Source: Owenia fusiformis
Taxonomy: Eukaryota; Annelida; Polychaeta; Sabellida; Oweniidae
Assembly: GCA_903813345.2 (NCBI GenBank)
Contig: CAIIXF020000007.1
Coordinates: 36,662,759-36,726,758, forward strand
Reading direction: 5' to 3'
DNA: 64,000 nt
Below the pieces are notes generated by a model that saw only the letters and a program-made list of their open reading frames with translations, did not search any database and was not told the origin of the DNA. The translations under genes were made by a program, and so were the position numbers. This document shows, piece after piece, positions 62,101-64,000 of this stretch (position 1 is its first letter; each line of letters starts with the position of its first letter).

Positions 62101-63867
62101 GGTAGGCCCTAACCAACATTGATTTGAAGCAGTTGGTGAAGACATTATTTGTTATTGTAATATTCAACTCAGACTGTTTATAGTTATTCTCTATTTGCAA
62201 CGAAGGGTATGAGGTTGCAATGTCCTTGAACACGTTTCTATCAATTTGTATTTCGTCTCCATCAAAGGTGTTGGGGTACAAATATACAGCATAGTATTCG
62301 GGACCGTTGCTTTCTCCCACAAAAGAATTGTTAATCAGTAGAAAACGACCTCCTCTATAATTGTTATCCGAGTAATAATATATGGTGTAATAGTAGTTAT
62401 GTTTCATTTTTGTTGATTCAATTGTGGTATTCCCACTCATTTTGTAAATATAGAGCCCATTATTTCTATTTCTCAGGATTTCTGCCCTGTGTATTTTGAT
62501 ATTCCCCACGGTTTGATACGTTTCTAAACCCCTTTGAGCATTGTGTGACAACTCCGAATCCTCGATGGAGATATTTGCGTGTGTGTCTCTGCAATATATG
62601 CCGGAGCTTTTACTGCCCGTTATAATAGTCCGAGTGATAGATAGAAACGGATGGGCAGGACTCCCTTTAAATTCAATACCATGCCCGCCATTATTTCCTA
62701 TGTATGAATCAGATATCATTGTTGAGTTGGCGAATGATCCCCCGTCGGTGTATTTGATCCCGGCTGAGCATTTTGTGATGGTCACGTGATCTAGAGTTAC
62801 GGAGTAGCCTGTTGCTTGGATACCCACACGCGCTCCTTCTACATAAGCATGTTGTAGTAAGGAATCTACAGAGAGAAAGGATATAGAAAATTAAATGTAT
62901 GCGTTTATTTTTTGTTAATTACTGTTCTAAGTAAACACTAATTAGAATATAATGCAAAACTTACCACCAGAGACAAATATTAGTCCAGTCCAATGCGATG
63001 AAATTTCAGACACGGCATCATCAGCCGTGAACTCAACAGGAAGATTGTCAATCCCTTGAGCTAAAAGATTACCTGAAATAGAATTTGTACTGTAGTACAC
63101 ATATCGCGTATCAGATCATATCGCCACTATTACAGAAACCAAATACACAGAAATACTACATAAAGTTATATCATGCGTACCATGCACATCAAAACCAGCT
63201 TCAGCTGTTGTAAATATTACTTTGACGCCTGGTTGTATTGTAAGAGTCCCACCTGGTCTGATGGCAACTAGTCTTGACACAATATACGGACTGAGATGTA
63301 AGAATAGGACTTCCTCGTCCTATAAATTGCAAGTACATATATAGGCATATTGTTAATATTATTTTGACGCCTGGTTGTATTGTAAGAGTCCCATCTGGTC
63401 TAATGGCAACTAGTCTTGACACAATATACGGACTGAGATGTAAGAATAGGACTTCCTCATCCTATAAATTGTAAGTACAAGCATAAACATCAAATCCAGT
63501 ACATAATATCCGACTATGATTTTTAAAATGATATATTTAATGATCATTCATTATACTCAAATACTAGGACATCCGAATGTAGAATAAAATAAAAAGCATA
63601 TTGACAAATTAAACTAATAAAAAGATTCGTAATTGCTACTTCAATTGAGTTGTTTATTCATGAAAATCTTTTAATGAGGATTTTTATAATTCTAAATAAG
63701 TTTCATATTACAGTCATTTATTAGAACTAAGTATAACCACTTACCAAAATATCGTCGTCGATAGGCGTGTATTCTCTTTCGGATTCTGCTTTTTGACAGC
63801 CATAAATTTCCATTCGTATTCCAGGGCGACTATTCCACGTTATGGGAAGTATGCGAATATACCGTGC
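17942..63867 (-). CDS. Giant Bark beetle/Anakonda-like beta-helix transmembrane receptor, 42 exons, 5' partial
   Basis: I joined 42 minus-strand exons by GT/AG sites and reading phase: 63745-63867, 63181-63319, 62965-63072, 61501-62865, 60619-60723, 59415-60532, 57848-58202, 57284-57376, 56463-56609, 54799-56347, 54312-54385, 53923-54027, 53515-53772, 51798-53080, 50220-50484, 49749-50074, 48935-49150, 48655-48765, 38863-39068, 38345-38459, 38081-38257, 37632-37928, 37366-37465, 36798-37121, 36305-36519, 36013-36180, 35363-35627, 34870-35059, 34546-34709, 34303-34390, 33892-34068, 33329-33614, 33063-33137, 29766-29958, 27661-29544, 27256-27279, 26934-27040, 26304-26362, 25889-26055, 20076-20151, 19062-19310, 17942-17993. 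Beta-helix plus SRCR content matches the Bark/Anakonda family, which in flies acts at tricellular junctions; an adhesion or barrier role here is inference. The start codon and signal peptide lie past 64,000. One junction (27661 to 27279) is unresolved. Confidence 0.88.
20253..21125 (+). repeat. Left arm: 53-bp tandem array
   Basis: About 14 near-identical copies of a 53-bp unit containing CTTCAGGATTCGTGCAGGAT and GGAAGGTAGTTTACAAATG. The central copies are almost perfect and the outermost diverge. The repeated AGGATTC / GAATCCT words are themselves inverted, so single-strand copies could fold. Confidence 0.92.
21126..22389. other. Element interior, left part: no gene seen
   Basis: Starts with a C-run near 21,151-21,168, then AT-rich sequence with short frames only. 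A G-run lies near 22,335. Confidence 0.5.
22390..24220. repeat. Long-period tandem repeats in the element interior
   Basis: Units of roughly 415 bp can be aligned by the phrase TTGTTGTTGAGATATTAACT, found near 22,401, 23,173 and 23,588, and by GGGAGGGTGTATG with the following text. A second pair of similar blocks (CATGACATCTCA ... CTCAGC...TGAGATG) occurs near 22,530 and 23,930. No protein-like frame is conserved across the copies. Confidence 0.7.
25160..25731 (-). repeat. Right arm: inverted 53-bp tandem array
   Basis: About 8 copies of the reverse complement of the left-arm unit, with one short irregular insertion (CCCCCGGGAAACTACC) near 25,385. It ends in the same terminal sequence as the left arm, reversed. 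Confidence 0.92.
25889..27040 (-). CDS. SEA domain exons
   Basis: Exons 26934-27040, 26304-26362 and 25889-26055 join in phase to give [20 protein letters not shown], then [20 protein letters not shown], then [16 protein letters not shown]. The N-P-S-T-like opening, the amphipathic helix before a central turn, and the GSVIV strand are the pattern of SEA domains, which sit next to the membrane in mucins and other O-glycosylated receptors and often self-cleave. I do not see the classic GSVVV self-cleavage site beyond the related SPGSVIV. Placement after the Thr-rich stalk and before an EGF and membrane helix is exactly the usual SEA context. The 5.7-kb intron that follows (20152-25888) holds a foldback-like element. 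Confidence 0.75.
26530..26750 (-). mobile_element. Dispersed short repeat with GGATCTGCCAGTG end, copy 1
   Basis: Intronic block with a G-run, several GGGCC / TTTTGGCC words and an end GGATCTGCCAGTG near 26,738. It is an inverted relative of the block at 56,655-56,880. Likely a non-autonomous, MITE-like element. It also carries CAATTTTTGGTATTTTGGCC-type low-complexity sequence. Confidence 0.6.
27256..27279 (-). CDS. Probable 24-bp microexon of the receptor (uncertain)
   Basis: A 24-bp segment bounded by a TTTAG acceptor and a GTAAAT donor. In the frame needed by the next exon it reads (x)SMECVSD and its last base joins the 27040 acceptor in phase. Joined to the strong GTGAGT donor at 27660 it would give T+AA, a stop. 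Using a weaker donor nine bases further on (exon end 27652, GTTTAC) would instead give [14 protein letters not shown] without a stop. Another possibility is an unseen exon between 27,280 and 27,650, or an alternative C-terminus for some transcripts. Confidence 0.4.
27661..29958 (-). CDS. Exons: bacterial-like beta module, cadherin-like repeat and Thr-rich mucin stalk
   Basis: Exon 29766-29958 ([19 protein letters not shown]) joins in phase to the 1,884-bp exon 27661-29544. The large exon first encodes beta-rich sequence with [60 protein letters not shown] and [18 protein letters not shown], all highly reminiscent of bacterial surface proteins. Next is a cadherin-like repeat near 28,150-28,400: [28 protein letters not shown] and [14 protein letters not shown], i.e. 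a D-x-D calcium motif, F-x-I-D-x-x-S-G-x-I and D-x-G-x-P. It ends with about 150 Thr/Ser-rich residues in degenerate units around TTDGIxHTE, a probable O-glycosylated stalk. Confidence 0.85.
30236..32570 (-). mobile_element. Non-LTR retrotransposon (Jockey/CR1-like), 5'-truncated, in a receptor intron
   Basis: Minus-strand element inside the intron 29959-33062. It consists of a long reverse-transcriptase frame, a 3' untranslated part of about 230 bases, and an (AAT)n-like tail near 30,236-30,285, which resembles the simple-repeat 3' ends of CR1/L2-type elements. No apurinic-endonuclease domain lies upstream; an in-frame TGA occurs just before the frame near 32,565 and ordinary intron follows, so the 5' part is missing. 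Both flanks contain related short palindromic sequence (GGTATATG / CATATTC motifs at 30,060-30,135 and 32,740-32,900), suggesting insertion into an older repeat. Confidence 0.82.
30469..32544 (-). CDS. Reverse transcriptase of the non-LTR retrotransposon
   Basis: An uninterrupted frame of about 691 codons. RT motifs are in order: [38 protein letters not shown] (first catalytic Asp), [15 protein letters not shown], and IYADDTSLY with the YADD centre near residue 293. A thumb-like helical region follows. Near the C-terminus is a Cys/His cluster [19 protein letters not shown], typical of Jockey/CR1-like ORF2 tails. The product would copy element RNA at a nicked target. The absence of stops and frameshifts over 2 kb points to a recent insertion, but without an endonuclease domain this copy is unlikely to move by itself. 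The nominal start is arbitrary, since the true N-terminus is truncated. Confidence 0.9.
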   Translation of the reverse strand: MIHSVCSIATSDTEKANLFMNLFSGKYHHDELHGDMVFPNFPKRCNQEIDNITTTPDEINKIIQSLERDKACGLDGINNRMVKIASATLSIQLSSLFNFIFQKSEFPDCWKLGNISPIHKKSDRSFVENYRPITLLSTFSKIFEKVLHARIMKHLMDNDLLYKFQSGFLPGHNTELQLLAITDYIYHQMEQGNCINSVYLDISAAFDTVPHSLLIHKMKSYGINGKTIDLCDSYLRNRKVCVSINDQHSKFSDNNFINSGVPQGSVIGPLMFLIYINDLPDNLDSEAYIYADDTSLYSFFHPSNAQTDQIQNDLNKINLWSKKWFLKFKPSKSAQVIFHSNRIKNFQKTPLYFDGEVIPCKTSHKHLGFILDENLTYEDHINYLSRKVQKLLNPLKYLSNSVRSKHLETMYSSYVASNFDYCSALYGSASLALLAKLDKLHYQAGVICAGVLHGSDTSKVFQCLNWKTLSQRRNEKNVRIMFKINKRNVAQYICDIFDKYKNPATRLLRHSMPYNIPTNVSIRLLKAPVLNIIKQWNNLSQLIRELPTISSFKNAVRSTILPNINFIPTTKLNLTRSNEKILNRLRVDFFLKEHFFSHNFIGVTDNKCPCGSPENTKHFLLSCPRHTDDRTNMITALRQNNLLYDENIYTNRNDQVKYLLYENTLSRDSQNLLLNIVLNFVRSCYIYPLRI
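32685..32915. repeat. Short palindromic repeats GGTATATG/CATATTCCGC
   Basis: Five or six alternating copies of GGTATATGxCATATTC and its complement. Similar units appear on the other side of the retrotransposon near 30,060-30,135. Function unknown; probably an older repeat split by the insertion. Confidence 0.6.
33063..35627 (-). CDS. Exons: Cys/Gly-rich region with clustered furin-type sites
   Basis: Exons 35363-35627, 34870-35059, 34546-34709, 34303-34390, 33892-34068, 33329-33614 and 33063-33137. The first has [12 protein letters not shown], then a Gly/Trp-rich stretch [14 protein letters not shown]. Then come [20 protein letters not shown], a KKRKRRD site made across the 34870/34709 junction, [10 protein letters not shown], and [13 protein letters not shown]. 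All four basic sites fit the furin rule R-x-K/R-R, so the precursor may be cut into non-covalent chains. The last exons are predicted helical (for example [18 protein letters not shown]). The intron after 33063 contains the non-LTR retrotransposon. Confidence 0.8.
36013..39068 (-). CDS. Exons: Ig-like/CARDB-like repeats resembling bacterial surface proteins
   Basis: Eight exons: 38863-39068, 38345-38459, 38081-38257, 37632-37928, 37366-37465, 36798-37121, 36305-36519 and 36013-36180, all in consistent phase. The protein is beta-rich with repeated patterns typical of CARDB/NEW3-like bacterial Ig folds: [33 protein letters not shown], and [16 protein letters not shown]. One exon pair encodes a carboxypeptidase-regulatory-like unit ([20 protein letters not shown] with [20 protein letters not shown]). 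The stretch [20 protein letters not shown] leading into the TNHGLI motif strongly recalls giant secreted proteins of Planctomycetes and Cyanobacteria. That likeness is from memory and was not searched. Confidence 0.78.
39310..40736 (+). repeat. Left inverted arm of the 9.3-kb foldback-like element
   Basis: Matches the reverse complement of 47184-48636 with few differences. It contains about three partial direct repeats between 40,060 and 40,430 (each with a 'gacaattttatactccattggagta'-like core) and a tRNA-like stretch near 40,440-40,530. It ends at the shared segment running from a CACGGTG box to GAAAGGAGCAAGGT. Confidence 0.85.
40737..47183. other. Interior of the 9.3-kb element: no gene seen
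   Basis: AT-rich sequence with only short frames on both strands and no recognisable domain. It holds a small hairpin-type repeat at 44.8-45.25 kb, simple sequence around 46,660-46,700 (AATGCAATG/AATACA), and unremarkable AT-rich DNA elsewhere. Confidence 0.6.
45012..45191. mobile_element. Small MITE-like element with 45-bp inverted ends, plus relatives
   Basis: The left end GCTTGTATTCGCAAATGCAA, followed by CTAACGCCTGTCGGCTACC and GGATTAACCT, is mirrored by the right end (AGGTAGCCGGAAGGCGTTAG then TTGCATTCGCGAATATAAGG). A similar left end occurs at 44,828-44,877 with a degraded right end near 44,960, and a truncated third copy starts at 45,195. No coding capacity. Confidence 0.65.
47184..48636 (-). 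repeat. Right inverted arm of the 9.3-kb foldback-like element
   Basis: Inverted partner of 39310-40736. The high similarity over 1.4 kb means either recent insertion or arm homogenisation. A fragment of the repeated core is still translatable for over 100 codons, but the same frame appears in all repeats and is judged a by-product. Confidence 0.85.
47406..47470 (+). other. tRNA-like segment with A- and B-box-like motifs in the foldback arm
   Basis: Contains TAGCCTCATGG, resembling a Pol III A box, and about 43 bases later GATCGAACCCC, which fits the B-box consensus GWTCRANNC. The spacing matches a tRNA promoter. The mirror copy in the left arm has GATCGAGACCC. A full cloverleaf was not convincing, so this is more likely a SINE-type tRNA-derived fragment than a tRNA gene. 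Confidence 0.4.
48655..49150 (-). CDS. Exons: EGF module and He_PIG-like Ig segment
   Basis: Exon 48935-49150 encodes an EGF-like unit ([20 protein letters not shown] and [13 protein letters not shown]) then a beta-rich linker ending YEAQMNIKQ. Exon 48655-48765 encodes [20 protein letters not shown] followed by [17 protein letters not shown]. The pattern P-x-G-M-x-x-x-x-x-x-G-x-I/L-x-W is the core of putative Ig (He_PIG) domains, common in bacterial surface proteins and cadherin-like repeats. The donor of the second exon (GTAAGT at 48654) lies only 18 bases from the end of a 9.3-kb intronic element. The next exon is at 39068. Confidence 0.8.
49160..49690 (-). repeat. Four truncated tandem copies of the EGF exon's 5' half
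   Basis: Upstream (in gene sense) of exon 48935-49150 the intron carries about four further copies, near 49,165-49,282, 49,300-49,415, 49,440-49,545 and 49,580-49,680, with period about 128 bp and increasing divergence. Each has the AG acceptor and the start of the exon ([20 protein letters not shown]-like) but is cut off after the SCVLP region and lacks a donor. They look like pseudo-exons. Confidence 0.85.
49749..50484 (-). CDS. Exons: EGF modules followed by an IPT/TIG domain
   Basis: Exon 50220-50484 has two or more EGF units ([52 protein letters not shown]), the latter partly laminin-like. Exon 49749-50074 starts with the laminin-EGF-like segment [15 protein letters not shown] and YGPYC, then an IPT/TIG domain: [35 protein letters not shown], and [21 protein letters not shown] domains are Ig-like folds seen in plexins, Met and fibrocystins. 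The combination of TIG and PbH1 domains also occurs in fibrocystin-type proteins, but those lack SRCR and this gene's C-terminal half. Confidence 0.88.
51598..51722. repeat. 60-bp direct duplication in an intron
   Basis: The phrase GGTTCATTATTTATACAAAT and the following AGACATATTTGTGCAAAACT occur twice back to back with two or three changes. The rest of intron 50485-51797 shows nothing I recognise. Confidence 0.8.
51798..53080 (-). CDS. Exon: beta-helix block IV ending in an EGF module
   Basis: A single 1,283-bp exon. It starts [19 protein letters not shown] and runs through PbH1 turns such as [15 protein letters not shown] and [19 protein letters not shown]. It ends with [20 protein letters not shown], the hallmark motif closing each block. 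Unlike the earlier blocks, no cap follows. Instead it goes straight into an EGF-like module: [19 protein letters not shown], then [11 protein letters not shown]. This marks the change from beta-helix to EGF architecture. Phase 1 in, phase 0 out. Confidence 0.88.
53515..53772 (-). CDS. PAN/apple-like domain exon
   Basis: An 86-residue single-exon module, phase 1 on both sides, so it is symmetrical and could have been shuffled in as a unit. It contains [38 protein letters not shown] and [15 protein letters not shown], ending ERADCN. The spacing C-x3-C-x6-C-x-S-x-x-Y-x(n)-C-x-L fits PAN/apple domains, which bind proteins or carbohydrates. Fly Bark has a C-type-lectin-like module in its ectodomain; I see no lectin signature here. 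The donor is taken as GTGGGT after AACG, because it alone gives the phase needed by the next exon; a GTAGAG site 5 bases further on does not. Confidence 0.7.
53923..56240 (-). CDS. Exons: parallel beta-helix block III with cap
   Basis: Mainly the 1,549-bp exon 54799-56347 after the SRCR part, then the short exons 54312-54385 and 53923-54027. The long exon carries PbH1 turns rich in Asn and Ser (for example [15 protein letters not shown] and [14 protein letters not shown]) and ends with [14 protein letters not shown], an acidic stretch [10 protein letters not shown], and [11 protein letters not shown]. The short exons give the cap ([48 protein letters not shown]). Phases run 2, 1 and 1 and join cleanly. 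The start at 56347 is an AG acceptor, not a start codon, although an internal Met follows it at once. Confidence 0.87.
56240..56609 (-). CDS. SRCR domain of the receptor (two exons)
   Basis: A scavenger receptor Cys-rich domain split between exon 56463-56609 and the start of 54799-56347 (the domain ends near 56180). It begins [20 protein letters not shown], followed by QWGSVCDD, then ACRHLGM and, after the splice, [30 protein letters not shown] and EDVGITC. These are the standard SRCR landmarks: the WGSVCDD core, the W-L-D-x-x-C-x-G-x-E segment and the closing GV-x-C. The exon junction (phase 1) falls right after CRHLG, a common SRCR intron site. SRCR domains bind proteins or polyanionic ligands. 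An SRCR between beta-helix blocks is the signature of the Bark/Anakonda family. Confidence 0.93.
56655..56880 (+). mobile_element. Dispersed short repeat with CACTGGCGGATC end, copy 2
   Basis: Begins ACACTGGCGGATCTG and a C-run, continues with GGGCC/AGGCC-rich sequence and a second C-run, and ends near CCCAGATCAGCC. Same family as 26,530-26,750 in the opposite orientation, inside the intron before the SRCR exon. Confidence 0.6.
57284..60723 (-). CDS. Exons: parallel beta-helix block II of the receptor
   Basis: Exons 60619-60723, 59415-60532, 57848-58202 and 57284-57376. The first encodes the linking cap [16 protein letters not shown] and [12 protein letters not shown]. The 1,118-bp exon is a run of PbH1 turns (for example [17 protein letters not shown]). 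The next has the [12 protein letters not shown] motif followed by [18 protein letters not shown] and a cap with [16 protein letters not shown]. The last short exon ([13 protein letters not shown] and [10 protein letters not shown]) leads straight into the SRCR domain. The order NWWG motif, GGxI hairpin, LxFxxxxGIxVxG cap repeats in all blocks, so the protein was built by duplicating a whole helix-plus-cap unit. The 1.2-kb intron before 58202 holds a mariner relic. Confidence 0.85.
58280..59341 (+). mobile_element. Degenerate mariner-like transposon flanked by TA
   Basis: Left end TA-CAGGGTTATCACTAAGTTC and right end GAACTTAATGATCGCCCTG-TA are inverted repeats, with TA on both sides as expected for Tc1/mariner insertion. 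The length is about 1.06 kb. On the plus strand, broken transposase-like sequence is visible near 58,670-58,860: [12 protein letters not shown] followed by VPYSPDN and, after a shift, [14 protein letters not shown], which resembles the PYSPDL-x-P-x-D region of mariner transposases. Frameshifts and stops show it is dead. It lies in the intron between receptor exons 59415 and 58202. Confidence 0.75.
61501..63319 (-). CDS. Exons: parallel beta-helix block I of the receptor
   Basis: Four-exon stretch (63181-63319, 62965-63072, 61501-62865, with the following 60619-60723 continuing it). It opens with a cap-like unit containing [22 protein letters not shown] and [11 protein letters not shown]. The 1,365-bp exon then carries many short right-handed beta-helix (PbH1) turns, seen as repeated Asn-rich strands of the type [13 protein letters not shown], [16 protein letters not shown] and [15 protein letters not shown]. 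It closes with a [10 protein letters not shown] motif and [18 protein letters not shown], a unit found at the end of every helix block in this gene. Many N-x-S/T sites suggest an extracellular glycoprotein. Known bacterial helices of this fold are often carbohydrate-active; here an adhesive role is more likely. Confidence 0.85.
63355..63480 (-). repeat. Truncated tandem copy of a receptor exon
   Basis: A near-identical duplicate (offset about 140 bp) of the 5' part of exon 63181-63319, including its AG acceptor. It reads the same [18 protein letters not shown] and IQPGVK, then runs into intron sequence without a usable donor. Confidence 0.85.
63745..63867 (-). CDS. Exon: C-terminal end of a discoidin (F5/8 type C) domain
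   Basis: This is the first exon of the large receptor visible in the window, 41 codons, phase 0 at both ends. It reads [13 protein letters not shown], then a Gly/Arg turn, then MEIYGC. That is the typical last strand and closing Cys of a discoidin domain (RYIRI-P..W......R.E.YGC). The rest of the domain must lie on exons beyond 64,000. Discoidin domains bind glycans, lipids or matrix proteins. An acidic linker (TPIDDDIL) follows and joins the DEEVLFL start of the next exon. Confidence 0.8.
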
Positions 63868-64000
63868 CTTTAAATACAGCCGTTCATATTTTGAAATTGA
63901 GGCCTATTTTATTTAGATAATATGGCATTAATTTGCTGATATTTCACGTATTTATTGTGCCATTATTAACGGATTTGCAGATAATAAGAGACAGTTCCGA

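Overview
The window looks like nuclear DNA of a marine invertebrate animal. It is AT-rich, with spliced genes, GT/AG introns, many decayed transposons, a non-LTR retrotransposon, mariner-like remnants, simple G or C runs and palindromic repeats. The phylum cannot be fixed from sequence alone; a lophotrochozoan (mollusc, brachiopod or annelid) or another marine invertebrate would fit.

The right 46 kb (about 17.9-63.9 kb, minus strand) is one very large gene that I assembled exon by exon: 42 exons, about 13.4 kb of coding sequence, roughly 4,460 residues. Its 5' end lies beyond base 64,000. Reading phase is kept across all junctions except one. The product is a single-pass surface protein of the Bark beetle/Anakonda type. 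In order it has a discoidin (F5/8C) end, parallel beta-helix blocks with NWWG/YWG motifs, an SRCR domain, another beta-helix, a PAN/apple-like domain, another beta-helix, EGF modules, an IPT/TIG domain, a He_PIG-like segment, a long module that closely resembles giant bacterial surface proteins and carries furin-type sites, a cadherin-like repeat, a Thr-rich mucin stalk, a SEA domain, an EGF, a transmembrane helix and a short basic/Ser-rich tail.

Its introns are full of mobile DNA. There are two foldback-like elements with long inverted arms made of tandem repeats (20.25-25.73 kb and 39.31-48.64 kb), a non-LTR retrotransposon with an open 691-codon reverse transcriptase frame (30.2-32.6 kb), a mariner relic (58.28-59.34 kb), two copies of a short repeat with ends GGATCTGCCAGTG, and truncated tandem copies of two of the gene's own exons.

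The left 17 kb is gene-poor. It holds a decayed multicopy invertebrate gene (4.5-6.8 kb) inside a pair of inverted repeats, a small TA-flanked transposon (8.07-8.63 kb), a 1.85-kb palindrome carrying two inverted copies of an exon-like segment (10.3-12.2 kb), a RING-finger exon (13.3-13.5 kb) with a decayed copy near 1 kb, a 60-bp satellite array apparently grown from the RING exon's flank (13.67-15.38 kb), and a small unrecognised plus-strand gene (about 15.5-16.4 kb).
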